A stretch of DNA of 40,265 nucleotides from Haplosporangium gracile (GCA_015499985.1 JAAAUF010000214.1:266-40530), one strand, 5' to 3'. Positions 1 to 10,247 are shown, counted from the stretch's first letter. Made by a program: numbers and translations. The notes: generated by a model from the letters alone, not told the origin.

Positions 1-919
1 GTTGAAGGAAGGAAGAAAGAGAGTGGATGATTGTGGGAAAACAAAGAAATATGCTCAAGCCCTTTTATATGACCCTTATGAACGTGAACGTGAAAAAAGA
101 ATAAAAAGAGAGCGATCATTTGGGTTGTCACCCTAAACCGAACACTTTTGGTCTAAAGCAAACAGCTTCAACCAACATTGACTAGGAGGGAATGGGTGTA
201 AGTAAAGAAAAATGGTTTGCCAACCTTAGTTTGACGAAGGAAGGGAGGAGCGTGTCTTTCTTGTTGTTGTTGTTGTTGTTGTTGTCGTTGTTGACACACC
301 CAAACAAATAAACAAACGCTCAGCCATCAATTTATCACACCTGCCTTGCCTTCCTTTGTCTGTCATCATCACCTCGTGGGTCCTCCTTCCCTTCAAAAAA
401 TTATTCAGGGACAAGAGACAAGGGACAGAGAAGCAGTGCATGCCAATCCCATGGGCAAGAAAACACGTTTGGAGGAGTAATAAGGTGCGCAGATCCATTG
501 GGGTTCGCCAAGGACGATATCATCTCTCAGATAATGAGCTAATAAAGCAAAAGCGAATCTGCTGCCCTCCCCCCCCCCCCCTCGTGCCCCAATCCTCAGC
601 CGAAGTCGCTCTTTGAATGGGGCCCAGCTCTCACCTTTATTTTCCCCTTTTGTCCCTCCCTTTTACTCTCACGTTTTCCAAAAACTGTCTCTTCTGTAGC
701 AGCACAGGACACGCTCTCAATCTATGTTGATTTGTCTGCATGTGAAAAAAAACGACCTTATCTAATTCACCAAAATACCAATTGACATAACCAAACAAAG
801 AGACAAAAGCTCTTGGCCAAGGAATTAAGCAAAAAAACTGTCGACTTTTATTGTTTCATGCTTCTCATTACCTTTTTCGTTTACTATGACCATCCTCTTC
901 CCTATGGACTCTTCCTCTC
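1..919. other. Intergenic region with low-complexity tracts
   Basis: No convincing gene is seen here. The stretch contains a TTG trinucleotide tract at about 261-293 and a run of 13 C at about 569-581, both low-complexity. The small reading frames that cross these tracts (for example a minus-strand frame at 226-498 with a poly-threonine run) are artefacts of the repeats. The end nearest 920 should hold the 3' untranslated region of the minus-strand F-box gene. Confidence 0.6.
261..293. repeat. TTG trinucleotide microsatellite
   Basis: About eleven consecutive TTG units with one TCG interruption near the distal end. It is non-coding and probably length-variable between strains. Confidence 0.85.
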
Positions 920-2828
920 CTACCCTCGCCCAAGATGAAATCTATACGATTTTCCTCCTACCAGCCCCTCATCAAATGGCCCGAGAACAGCAATCAAGTC
1001 CAGAAACTCCCTTTCCAACCATAAGAACTCCTCCTCCCCCATTTGTAGATCATTCTCCAATCGATGCAACCTCAACTCTCGCAACCTCTTCAACGGCGCC
1101 AACCTCGCCATTTCATAATTCAAACAGAAATCCAACCCATACGCCCTTTGTGTCCCTGACTCTTCTTCATATCGGATAACGATCGGGTTGACGATTATAC
1201 CGTCATTGTTGCTAAGGGAGAGGACTTGAAGTTTTTGCAAGCTGGTCAGGCGATCATAGATGATCCCTCTTCGGAGGCGCATTGTGTCAGAGTTTCGAGA
1301 GAGCACAGTACTTGTCCGGTTTTCATCCTGGGTACAGAGCAAGAACCGGACGTCTAGGTGTTCTAGACTTGCTGAGCATACCCAGGGGCGATCCTGCAAC
1401 GGAACTTCCTCCTGTCCATGCGATGGTGTTCTAGAGGGAGCGGTACTAACTGACTCTAATGGTGTATTAGAGTCGGTGGTAGCGAAGAGACCTTGGCGGG
1501 ATGTCATCTGGGAGATGTAGATTGGACTGCCAGCAAAGACCTCGAGCGACGAACAAGATGTAAGAATCCTCTGTGTGTCCCACCCCGTTAGCCACATGCA
1601 ATTGACAAACGACAACTCCCGCCATCCATGCGCCCTTCGTCCTTGTCGTCTCGACTCGTTACCTTCGACACCGTCTCCGAGAAGGGTTGCCAAGGCAAGA
1701 GGTCCGAACCGAGTATTTTTGACTACCAGACCCCGGAGGTTAGGAAGCAACTCCAACAGTCGAGAAAACTCCTCGTCCGTGACCGTCTTGACATTAAGTT
1801 CCAGCCGGGATAGAGACTGAACCATCGACAAGGACGAAGGTCTGGCAAGGTGGTCGCATACCTCGACGGTCGGGAAATCCACACAGTGTGGCAGTCGTGT
1901 CCAGACCCAGGTGAGCTCCTCGACATGTGTGCACGCCTTCCAGAGGTTCATCAACTGCTGACCTTCCACCACAACGCGATCCAGTTTAAGTTTCCGTATT
2001 CTTGGTAACACGAACGATGTACTATTGTCATTGTTGCTGCTGTTGTTGTTGCTGCCATCTCCTTGTCCATGTCCATGTCCTTGTCTTTCATCCTGTGCCT
2101 CCTGACCTGGAACATAAGCATCAAGCTTAACCACCCCCAACTCCAAAACCCTCAGCCTTCGTAAGGTCTCCAAAAACGCGCTCCCTTGAGGACCCTGCGA
2201 GATATGAAACCTCGTCAACGACAACTCCTCCAATCGACTCATCCCCAAAAACCCTCTCCGTCAACACTCCTCTCGCCAAATACGCTATATCCGGACGGTA
2301 CATATTCGATGTGATCCGCAAGCGCCTCAACGACCCTTGATTCTGTCGCAGAAGTTTGTCCACCTCGGGGATCGTGAAAAACACATCAAGTCGGGTCAAT
2401 TGATTTCGACTCCCGCCGCCGCCGTCGCCCTCTTTATCCTTGTCGTCGTTGTCGTCGGGAATTAACAGCTCGGTGATGAGGTACTCGAGCGAAGCCGATC
2501 TAATCGATTTGGGATCCTTGTAAAAGATCAACCTCTGAATCCACGACGCCATCCTGCGGACCTGATCTGGACTTGGTTGCCGTTTTGTGAGGGATGAGCC
2601 AAACATAGGTTCAGGGGCTGGGAACTCGAATGTGCGCCAGAGAAGGGGTTCGAGGAGGCGATGCCAGGCTCTGCAGACAAGGAAGCAGCGAATCAGAGTG
2701 GGGAATGTGAGGTGTGATCCGATGTGGAGGAGTAGTTCTGGCATTTGCAACACTTTTGCTACTGCAGTTGCTGTTGGTAGTGGTGATGCTGGCACAGTAC
2801 CTGTCGTGTCGTCTTGCTGCTGTTGCAT
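920..2828 (-). CDS. F-box/leucine-rich-repeat protein, interrupted by a frameshift
   Basis: Two overlapping frames together make one F-box/LRR protein of roughly 630 residues. The first (2828 down to about 2250) has a short Gln-rich start, then an F-box at about residues 29-70 (PELLLHIGSHL, CFLVCRAWHRLLEPLLWR), an Asp/Gly-rich linker and the first LRR-like strand (LTRLDVFF, LLRQNQ). The second (about 2250 to 920) continues the LRR part with repeated LxxLxL units (RLEELSLTRFHI, LRVLELGVVKL). The join falls at a T5G4 run (minus strand, 2243-2251), where removing one base restores a frame that aligns with the paralogue at 8592-10247. F-box proteins usually recruit substrates to SCF ubiquitin ligases through the C-terminal repeats; no substrate can be inferred. 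An intron is unlikely because the shifted segment is conserved. It is either a young pseudogene or an assembly error. Confidence 0.72.
2243..2251 (-). other. Frameshift site in a homopolymer run
   Basis: The minus strand reads T5 followed by G4. Upstream codons run in one frame to ERVFG, while the downstream LRR frame begins one base out of register and is closed by a TGA only about 15 bases before its first ATG. The change of frame therefore has to lie within this short interval or just after it. One surplus T or G explains it. Confidence 0.7.
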
Positions 2829-3057
2829 GGCTGGTGGTGACGATGCGTTCTGTGTGGTTGTTTTTGCCTGGCGAAGATACTAGCACCGAAGGTCGGCTCG
2901 AGTGTTTGTGAAAAAATGAAAAGAAAAAGACCAAAAAAAAGTATTTGCACTTGTTTTTTTATCTCAACTCCTCGCTTCAAACTCAATTACTCCTTGTCAC
3001 AAACGTGTGATAAAAAAAAATTGTATTTTCGCTCGCAAACGAACAAGAATTCCTCAA

Positions 3058-5163
3058 TCACTCACCCCAGGCGGGGCTGCCAAAGTTGAGGGCGACGCCA
3101 CGTGAACCGTACTGCGCCTGGAATCGGTCATGCAGCTGCTTGAACCACGGTAACGGATCCAATCCACACAGTCCTGGTGCCACCCACACGGTTGTCAGCC
3201 CTGACAATGCCTCCATCAAAATATGCAAGTGTCTCATACGGATCTGCAGGCGGAACGATCCACTCGACGACAGTATTACTTCTTGCACCGAGGGCATTTG
3301 TGGAAGCACATTGCGATACGCTCCTGCCTGCTGCTGCAGTTGGTTTTGCCCTCCGAGACTCAGATTCTGTGTAGGCATCGAAATTGTCATCTGTGTGGGG
3401 AACTGTTCATGCAATAAAGCCTGTTGTTCCAGATGCTCCAGCACTCCCAAGTTGAACTCCGAGTAATCTTCGTGCTGGCTCTCGGACAGGTCGCTCAGCA
3501 GCTTCAATGGCAGACTCAGTTTCTCCAGAACTCGCAGGTCGTCCAATCGTCGCATAAACATGTGAATCCGCTCGTCAAATTGCAGGTCCTGCGGAAGATA
3601 AAATACTTGCAGTTCTAAACTCTTTAGCGTTCCTCCGCATGACCATGGCGGGAATGACCTAGGTTGCGTGGCTATTGTAGGTGAGACAGGATTACCGCCG
3701 CCGCCACCGCCGCCAAGTCCGTCATTCACAAGCTCCCAGTCCGCGAAGTATTGGATTCCGACGACCAGACTCTTCAACGATCGACAGTGAGTCATGATGT
3801 AGGGCAGTCCGCGGTCGGCAATCCGAAGTCTAATATTGAGTTCTAGTGTCACGAGTGTAGATCCATGACAGCGGTCCTTTGGAAGCACTGCAAGGTCGGC
3901 GAAACTGGGTGAGGGAGACAACTCAAAAAATGTCAACTGTCGATTGTTGGAAGCAAACTGAAATGTCGTCAAGGTTGTTGGCGCCAGACTCCAAAAGCTA
4001 GGAATATCAATATTGATACTGCCCGAAGAACTCTTGACCTTGACCGACTCGAGCTGAGGGCAATTAGGGAGGCATTGAGTCCAGAGCTGAGATGAGATGG
4101 TTGGTCCTATTAAGGAGAGCTCCAGAGTCTTGAGTGCCGGACAGTGGTTGAGTATATAGCAAAGCAAGTCTTCTGAGATCCGCATGCCGTCCAGAACTAC
4201 GTGAGTCATCTTGTCGAACTGGATAGGGGTTGTTGTATCATCGTTCGCCGTCGTACTGATTCCAAGCCCAGATCCACCCTTACGCAGACTGCTCAGTTCA
4301 GGTGGGAGGTTGGTCCTGCTGCCTCCCAATCGCCAAGACCCAAGTTTGTCCAAGAGTCCATTCCACTGTCGCTGCGTCTCTGCTCCAAACACTGCTCGGA
4401 CGAGGACATTGCGCGACCAATCTTCGGTGGAGGGGTCCTCGTGGTCTTGATACCAACACAGGCGCGCGTCCCTGAGCGTGAGAGAGTTCATTTCTGGATG
4501 TTTAAGGAGTACAAGCATGACTTGCTCCCATTGGATCCGTGCAAACTTGAGACTGTGCGCGGCGTTTCCAATGTCTAGCTTTCTGAGTGCATGAGGCGAC
4601 GACGACGATGTTGATGCAGCTGACGGCGAAGGTGAAGATGTTTTCACAGAAGCTGGTAGTTGCTGTTGATAGGTAGCAAGGCCCTGTAGCAGTGTTGCGA
4701 CCATGCTGTCATCGAAGGAATAGAGGGCAATGCTCTCCAGGACGTGCATACTCTCGAGGAACTTAACCAGAGCCTTCAGGTGCATCGATTGTTTTCGCTG
4801 GACATAGAGACCGACGTGACCGAGTCGTGGGCACGTCTGCTGGATGACCTCGAGGTCTTGTTGGATAGGGACGACTTGTTTGAGGGAGTAGACAAAGGGG
4901 CCGAGGGACTGAAGTTGTTCTTCGAAGAGTGCTTTGAGAACGGGATTGTGGTTGCGGTAGATGCCGTGTAGCTTGAGGAAGGGTGAGAAGAGTCGGCGCC
5001 ATTCGAGTGAAACGCCTCTGCAGTGGATGATGTCGAGTTGGGTGAGAAAACAGACGATGATGGAGGTTATTTCAGGTATATGGAGAGCATGGAGGTGGTT
5101 GCGACTTTGACTCGTGGCATTGGAATGACTCGTTGGCAGTGGCGACGACGAGGGTGGTTGCAT
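3058..5163 (-). CDS. F-box/LRR protein, 701 residues, intact
   Basis: A single long exon. After a Ser/Thr/Asn-rich lead of about 25 residues comes an F-box-like segment at about 28-70 (LHIPEITSIIVCFL, then a short CRGVSLEWRRLFSPFL helix). The rest is a long irregular array of leucine-rich units (LRKLDIGN, MNSLTLRDARL, LKTLELSLIG, LESVKVKSS, LKSLVVGIQYF, LKSLELQVFYL). It has Ser-rich and Gly-rich linkers, including a run of seven Gly encoded near 3700. The family role is substrate selection by SCF-type ubiquitin ligases; the target is unknown. The start at 5163 is the first ATG ahead of the F-box and lies just downstream of a CT-rich (coding strand) leader. It is the same general family as its neighbours but not a close copy of them. 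Confidence 0.85.
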   Translation of the reverse strand: MQPPSSSPLPTSHSNATSQSRNHLHALHIPEITSIIVCFLTQLDIIHCRGVSLEWRRLFSPFLKLHGIYRNHNPVLKALFEEQLQSLGPFVYSLKQVVPIQQDLEVIQQTCPRLGHVGLYVQRKQSMHLKALVKFLESMHVLESIALYSFDDSMVATLLQGLATYQQQLPASVKTSSPSPSAASTSSSSPHALRKLDIGNAAHSLKFARIQWEQVMLVLLKHPEMNSLTLRDARLCWYQDHEDPSTEDWSRNVLVRAVFGAETQRQWNGLLDKLGSWRLGGSRTNLPPELSSLRKGGSGLGISTTANDDTTTPIQFDKMTHVVLDGMRISEDLLCYILNHCPALKTLELSLIGPTISSQLWTQCLPNCPQLESVKVKSSSGSINIDIPSFWSLAPTTLTTFQFASNNRQLTFFELSPSPSFADLAVLPKDRCHGSTLVTLELNIRLRIADRGLPYIMTHCRSLKSLVVGIQYFADWELVNDGLGGGGGGGNPVSPTIATQPRSFPPWSCGGTLKSLELQVFYLPQDLQFDERIHMFMRRLDDLRVLEKLSLPLKLLSDLSESQHEDYSEFNLGVLEHLEQQALLHEQFPTQMTISMPTQNLSLGGQNQLQQQAGAYRNVLPQMPSVQEVILSSSGSFRLQIRMRHLHILMEALSGLTTVWVAPGLCGLDPLPWFKQLHDRFQAQYGSRGVALNFGSPAWGE

Positions 5164-5672
5164 TGCTGTTCTTTTGAGGTGAGGAAGTATAAAGAAAAGT
5201 AGCGGTGGAAGAAAATGAATGGGAAAAAAAAGACGAAGGAGAATGGAGGAGGGTGAGGTTTAAAAAGGAAAAAGGAATAAAGGGCAAGGTGAGGGGGAGA
5301 GGGGAAGGGAGTCGAACAAACAAAACAAACAAAAAGAATAAAACAAAGAGGATGCCAAGAGGAACGAGAAGAGCGAAGTCGATATGCAACAAGTTATTGT
5401 GGCAACCATGTTCCCATCATGCACGTCATGCACGGTAACAAACAAAAAGCAGTCGTCGCTACTCACATTCCCTATTTTTTTAGAAACAAAAGACAGGACC
5501 CTTTTTTTCTTTTCTTTGTCATCCATTTTCAAACAGGACACGTCAGGGCAACAAACAAACAGGGACATCCCTCTCACTCGGGCATGTGTTCTCTCGCTTA
5601 CCCACCCAACCAACATACCAGATCAGGATCCTCATCGCCAACCAACAAACAACAAACAAAAATACATCGAAT
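5164..5672. promoter_or_regulatory. Shared divergent promoter region
   Basis: About 500 bases lie between the start of the minus-strand F-box gene (5163) and the start of the plus-strand small gene (5673). The half next to 5163 is purine-rich on the plus strand, so CT-rich on the coding strand of the F-box gene. The other end, before 5673, is rich in CAA/AAC, as is common just before start codons in these fungi. No specific operator could be recognised. Confidence 0.4.
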
Positions 5673-6365
5673 ATGGTGGACTCGGACCACACAACATACT
5701 ATACAAACCGTTGTCTCCGAAGACTGGCCCTCCTCGACTCGGAAGAGGCCCACCTCCTCCTCAACCTCAAGACCCCACACATTTCCTCAACCATCAACCA
5801 TCAACGAGACACCGAGTGTCTCTACAGTGTCCGCAACACCATCCTCGAATACGAGTTATCCCTCCAGTCCCTCTACCCTTTGGTCCCCAACAAACAGGGT
5901 CTTATCGATCACCACCACCCTCCGCAAGAATCTAATGGTGTCGGCAGCAGCATAAGTAGTAATAATAGCGGCGGTGGTATACTTGAGGACAATGCCACGC
6001 CCAAGAAACGACGTGTTACGGCAGTAGCAACAACGCCAGCAACACCGGCACCAACAGCAGCAACAGCAGGAGCAACAGGGACGATAGGGACGACAGGGAC
6101 GACAGGGTCTACAGGGTCGACAGGGATGACAAACCAAGCTGGGAATCGAGCCACGATTTCGCCCTGCGACATGTCACAGCGATACAAACGCAAGCTCAAC
6201 ATCTTGGACGAGGAGGAGCAAGAGTTTCTTGGATGGGGACATAAACAGGACTCGCCTGGTCTGATTGCTTGTCGTCAGCTTATGCGCAAGTACGAGGCCG
6301 CACTGTTGGACTTTATTCAGATGCAAGCCGAAATCGGATCTGTCATAGTCCAAAATCATCACTAG
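5673..6365 (+). CDS. Small protein with a duplicated two-part motif, unknown function
   Basis: A 230-residue protein that I do not recognise. The ATG at 5673 is chosen over an in-frame ATG at 5586 because the 29 residues between look like translated leader and the CAA/ACA-rich context before 5673 is typical. It appears to be an internal duplication: residues 13-67 and 170-214 each carry R[YC]xxxLxxLDxE, a variable loop, then Rx5YExxLxx[LF]. The linker (about residues 90-165) is low-complexity, Asn/Ser/Ala-rich, with Gly-Thr/Ser tripeptides encoded by a 9-base tandem repeat at 6072-6125. The same two-part motif occurs once in the protein at 10355-10657. Helix-loop-helix or short coiled-coil pairing is plausible; no signal peptide or membrane segment is visible. 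Confidence 0.7.
   Translation: MVDSDHTTYYTNRCLRRLALLDSEEAHLLLNLKTPHISSTINHQRDTECLYSVRNTILEYELSLQSLYPLVPNKQGLIDHHHPPQESNGVGSSISSNNSGGGILEDNATPKKRRVTAVATTPATPAPTAATAGATGTIGTTGTTGSTGSTGMTNQAGNRATISPCDMSQRYKRKLNILDEEEQEFLGWGHKQDSPGLIACRQLMRKYEAALLDFIQMQAEIGSVIVQNHH
6072..6125 (+). repeat. 9-base coding minisatellite, about six units
   Basis: Six consecutive 9-base units of the type ACGACAGGG (variants GCAACAGGG, ACGATAGGG, TCTACAGGG, TCGACAGGG) encode Gly-Thr-[Thr/Ile/Ser] tripeptides inside the linker of the small protein at 5673-6365. Unit number is likely to vary between strains without breaking the frame. Confidence 0.85.
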
Positions 6366-6722
6366 TCTCTCTCCCGTTTTCATTGTCTGGAGTTTAGAAA
6401 CTAACCTTTTTTTCCCATACGCGGCACACACTGTTCTGCTTTTCAGTAAAAGAACGCCTGCCGCGCACGTGGTATACACCAGCTTTACGTTCCATTGCTC
6501 TTGACCAAACATTCTGTTTTCTATCTTTAGCTGAACAATAATGGGAGGCTCTTTTTACTTTGTGGGCAAGACGTTTGTTCCTTCAAATGCGCCACCGTCG
6601 ATCATCATTTTTCATTGCATCAGTGCATGCATCAATACTCATGACCTTTACAAGCAACAGACCGCCGCATTCCATTTGCTTTCCACTCTTCACCTCCATC
6701 CTCATCAGTTCTGCGACCAGGT
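6366..6722 (+). other. Intergenic: 3' region of the small gene and old promoter of the pseudogene
   Basis: The stretch holds no supported gene. It presumably contains the 3' untranslated region of the 5673-6365 gene and the former promoter of the dead F-box gene that begins at 6723. CT-rich patches near 6670-6720 resemble the leader of the intact paralogue at 8592. Confidence 0.4.
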
Positions 6723-8341
6723 ATGTCGGCGACAAGAGCACTTGAAATGGCCGAAATTGTGCGTCTCATCAATTTGAACATTCCCTTATTCGGGCCTTCT
6801 ACCAAAAATACCAGCCAGAAGAGCTACACTCCCCAAACCCTGCTCAACTATTGCCTCGTCCCCAAATCCTGGCGCGTGATTCTACTCCCAGTCCTGTAGC
6901 GTTGCTATAACGATATACTTATGGACGTCGTCCCTTGACACATTGTTATTCAATGCCGGTCGTTCATTCGGTATTACCGTGGACAGGTCATGCCTCTTTC
7001 TCATGAGGAAGAGACGCGAGAACGAGAGCGAGAGAATCAGAAGACAGCAACATCACGTACGACTGCCAGCGCTCTGAAGGACCTTACCAACTTGATCGAC
7101 AGCCAAGCCCAGCAACAGCAACAACATCGGAATCGCTATGAAGCCATGGAGTGCAAGAGCCTTTTAGGCATGGAATTATTTTTTCGCAAGTTCATATCAC
7201 AGTGTGGGCTTTTTAGACCGGCACATCTGCCGGTCTATCTCGGCTTACTTCAATCGAATCCGCAACTGAACAAGGTCGTGCTTGCTTCCAAGATTCGCTT
7301 CCCACCTCGACTTGCCATGTCAGCCTTGGACAACTGCACACGGTTAAAAGATCTCAAAGTCCATCGCTTCAATATGGACGACAGAGAGGCTTCGGGACTT
7401 GGTCGTTTTCTGATACTCGTTTCTGTAACTCTGATGACACTCTATCTCGTGGGGATAGAAGGAGGCTGCTTTGAGCCCACGATCACCTGGCTACCCCATG
7501 GGACCGGCCTCATAATCGGCGTTAGTGACGATAGCGAGACTCACACATGCCTGGGATTGCAGGAGTTGCCTACACAATGGCTAAGCCTGAAGCATCTGAC
7601 TATCTTCCCACTGGAACTTTCAACAAAACTGGAACGACTAGGTGCAATCATCAAGTATCATTGCTCTAACCTCACATCCATCCTGGTTCCGTCAATTCTG
7701 AGCACTGACAAGGTAATTTGCAAAGTCATCCGAGCAGTGACCGCCAGGCGACTTTTAGAACTCCAGGACACAGTCCCGCGAATCACCAAGAAACTACAGG
7801 AGGCTATCCAGGTCAACCGGGATTCACTCGAGGTGTTCAGAATGGTGGTGGTCTTTTACATACGTGAGTCTGTCGATTATGTGAACGGCAGAGAGGTCGG
7901 GGCTGGGTAGCTAGCGGCGGAAGAGATGCGGTTCCTTCAGGAGGTAGTGAATACATTTTTGAGTCTCAAGGTGCTCAGTTTCTATGAGTGGCGCGAACGG
8001 ACGAGCGAGCTCGAGTTTTATGACGCGTTGATGTACAGACCTTGGAAGTGTTTGAGTCTTGAACGACTCGAATTGTTCGGAGGAGTTCACGATGTGTGCC
8101 AGCGAGAGGTGTTGATGACCCCTGGCAAGTAGTTTGGTGGCGGGTGGCGAGGATTTTCACGGATGAGGATCAGATTATGAAGGAGGTTTCAAGGCTCGAT
8201 TGTGGGTTGTCGAGACGGTTTATTCGTCATGTGTCGCCTTTGTCTCGTCTTAAAACCATGAAAGCTGTAAGGGTCACATGCATCCGCAACGCAGACAAGA
8301 GATTAAAGATAAGCAAAATTCCTTTGTTGGGTGGACAATGA
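6723..8341 (+). pseudogene. Dead F-box/LRR paralogue of the next gene
   Basis: Reading from the ATG at 6723 in one frame gives a protein matching the intact gene at 8592-10247: SATRALEMAEIVRLI for the start, LLNYCLVPKSWRVILLPVL for the F-box, FIRYYRGQVMPL after it, LGRFLILVSVTLMTLYL in the LRRs and FLQEVVNTFLSLKVLSF near the end. The frame is broken by stops at 6897 (TAG where the paralogue has the F-box Trp), 6936 (TGA), 7908 (TAG) and 8130 (TAG). After 8130 the homology continues in another frame (RRFIRHVSPLSRLKTMKAVRV), so there is also a frameshift. Two different stop triplets argue against codon reassignment, and no GT...AG introns fit around the stops. It has no intact F-box and is very unlikely to act as an F-box protein. 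Confidence 0.88.
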
Positions 8342-8591
8342 GTGAGGGAGGGAGTGAGTGAGGTCAGAGCGTGCTGAGTTTTTCTTATTGTTCCTAAACG
8401 TGTAAAAAGTCGAACATGACAAACTGCCCAGGCTCACCCTGTCACGAGCGAACAGTACCTATCGAATCTTTTTTTTTTTCAACTTCCTTTGTGGCTCTTT
8501 CTTTCCCTCCATCTTGCTCTTCTTCTTTACTTCATTCGACTCACCTTTCTTCCCTTCCATCACTCACATTTCTCTCCTCTCATTGTCCACC
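8342..8591 (+). promoter_or_regulatory. CT-rich promoter/leader of the intact F-box gene
   Basis: The 120 bases before the ATG at 8592 are strongly pyrimidine-rich on the coding strand, including a T12-type run near 8469-8480. The start codon context is CCACCATGG, a strong initiation context. CT-rich tracts of this kind are common just upstream of fungal transcription starts. No specific factor site could be assigned. Confidence 0.5.
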
Positions 8592-10247
8592 ATGGCGACA
8601 AGTCGAGCACTCGCAATCCCCGAAATCTTACGCGCAATCGCCATTAACATCCCCCTCTTCACATCCACTCCCTTCTCCTCACCCACTTCCTCCATACAGG
8701 ACTACGCCCGGTCCCCTCATGACACAACACCCTTCACATCTACAGAACCAGGATTCCTACCCCTGGCCTTACTCAACTGTTGTCTAGTCTGCAAAACCTG
8801 GAGGGAAATTCTGGTGCCGGTGTTGTGGAGGTGTTTTGATGAACGGTATATGTGGAGAGTTCCTAGTGAGATCGTACTACGATATCGTGGGCATATTCGA
8901 TATTTTCGGGGGAGGGCTATGCCCTTGACCCGACGTGAGTTGGAAGAATATGAGCAGCAGGAGCAGAAAGAGCTGGTGTCGGAGGATGATGACAAGGAGG
9001 AGATCGTGCACGTGCACGAGGACCACAAGAAGTCAGCGCAGCAAAAGGAGGAGGAAGAGGAGGAGCAATGCAGGAGTCTAGTGGAGCTGGACGTGTTCTT
9101 TTTTCGGAAATCAGGATGGGGCAAGGTGGTACACACGGTCCCACCGCCGGCCTATGCGCGAGTCCTCCGACAGAACCGACACTTGAAAAAAGTCCGACTT
9201 ACAGCTCACGAGGCTAAACCGCAGCCCATTGACGCCACTGTGCTCTCGAGATGTTTGCGACTGAACAAGCTTGAGATTAACAGCTTTATAACTCGGTCGG
9301 AACAGGATCTAGGGCGGTTCTTGAGTCCGGTGGTGAGTACTTTGACACACTTAACGCTGATCGACATCCGTGGAGAATATCATCTGGATACAGCAACAGC
9401 ATCAACGACTCCTTTACTTTGGTTCCCTCATGTGGTTGAATTCACGACAGATCTCTCGCCACATATCACGCCAGGGATCGAGGAGCTGATAGCACAATGC
9501 CCAAACCTCGAACGACTCTGCCTCTCCCCAGAACCATCACTCAACCTCGAACCCCTGGCAACCGTGCTTCTTCTCCGACGTCAAAGTGGTGCTGAAACGT
9601 CTACATGTTGTCCCAAGATCCACTCTCTGAGGTTCCTGACATCAACCAACGAGGCGAACCAGATCCACAATGTGATCGAAGCCTGTGGACCGCTCACACA
9701 ATTGGAGTACAAGTGCAACAACCTGACAAAGGAGATCCAACACGCCACACGGGCCCACCGCGTCACGCTCGAGCACCTCAGGATGTCAATCATCTTTTGT
9801 CAACCCCGATCAACAATAATAACAACAGCAACAATAACAGGATCTCTGTCAGCGAATCGATTAGCAGCAGGACGGGCACAGACCAAATTCCTTCAAGAAG
9901 TCGTGGACTCCTTCCTCTCCCTCCGCACCCTGGCATTCCGAGACTTTCGGCAAAGAAGTAGCCAAGGGGATTTTGCAGAGACGATGATGGAACAGCCCTG
10001 GCGTTGTAACCAACTGGAAGAACTGCAGTTGGTTGTTGGGGTTCTGGAACGGGAAAAAGATTTGGAAATGGATTATTTTGAGCCTGGGAGAGAGTTTGCG
10101 CATGGGTGGAGGATGCCGATGGATGTGCCTGTGGACAGGACGTATCTGAAGCCGAATTATGTGTTGTTTGAACGGTTCCTGGATCATGTCTCGACCTTGC
10201 CAGTGTTGAGGAAGATGACCGCCCTCCGTGTCGACTGTGTCCGATAA
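8592..10247 (+). CDS. F-box/LRR protein, 551 residues, intact tandem paralogue
   Basis: A single-exon gene. The start at 8592 (CCACCATGG) is preferred over an in-frame ATG at 8514 because it lies at the end of the CT-rich leader and aligns with the pseudogene's start. The F-box covers about residues 9-80 (IPEILRAIAI ... LLNCCLVCKTWREILVPVLWRCF) and contains an unusually long Ser/Thr/Pro loop. An acidic, Glu-rich stretch at about 115-160 precedes LRR-like units (LVELDVFFF, LKKVRLTAHE, LNKLEINSFI, LTHLTLIDI, LERLCLSPE, LEELQLVVGV, MTALRVDCV). As an SCF-type adaptor it would bind Skp1 through the F-box and a substrate through the repeats, but the substrate is unknown. It lies about 250 bases after its dead copy and ends 107 bases from the convergent small gene at 10355. 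Confidence 0.85.
   Translation: MATSRALAIPEILRAIAINIPLFTSTPFSSPTSSIQDYARSPHDTTPFTSTEPGFLPLALLNCCLVCKTWREILVPVLWRCFDERYMWRVPSEIVLRYRGHIRYFRGRAMPLTRRELEEYEQQEQKELVSEDDDKEEIVHVHEDHKKSAQQKEEEEEEQCRSLVELDVFFFRKSGWGKVVHTVPPPAYARVLRQNRHLKKVRLTAHEAKPQPIDATVLSRCLRLNKLEINSFITRSEQDLGRFLSPVVSTLTHLTLIDIRGEYHLDTATASTTPLLWFPHVVEFTTDLSPHITPGIEELIAQCPNLERLCLSPEPSLNLEPLATVLLLRRQSGAETSTCCPKIHSLRFLTSTNEANQIHNVIEACGPLTQLEYKCNNLTKEIQHATRAHRVTLEHLRMSIIFCQPRSTIITTATITGSLSANRLAAGRAQTKFLQEVVDSFLSLRTLAFRDFRQRSSQGDFAETMMEQPWRCNQLEELQLVVGVLEREKDLEMDYFEPGREFAHGWRMPMDVPVDRTYLKPNYVLFERFLDHVSTLPVLRKMTALRVDCVR

Noticed and set aside
226..498. Minus-strand frame with a ten-threonine run
   Set aside because: The run is just the translated TTG/CAA microsatellite, and the rest has no coding character.
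2200..2320. An intron as explanation for the frame change in the first F-box gene
   Set aside because: Candidate GT...AG pairs would remove 46 bases or fewer of a segment (PDIAYLARGVLTE) that aligns with the paralogue. A single-base change is simpler.
6723..8341. Stop-codon reassignment in the F-box copy
   Set aside because: Both TAG and TGA interrupt it, there is an additional frameshift, and every other gene in the window uses normal stops and has no internal ones.
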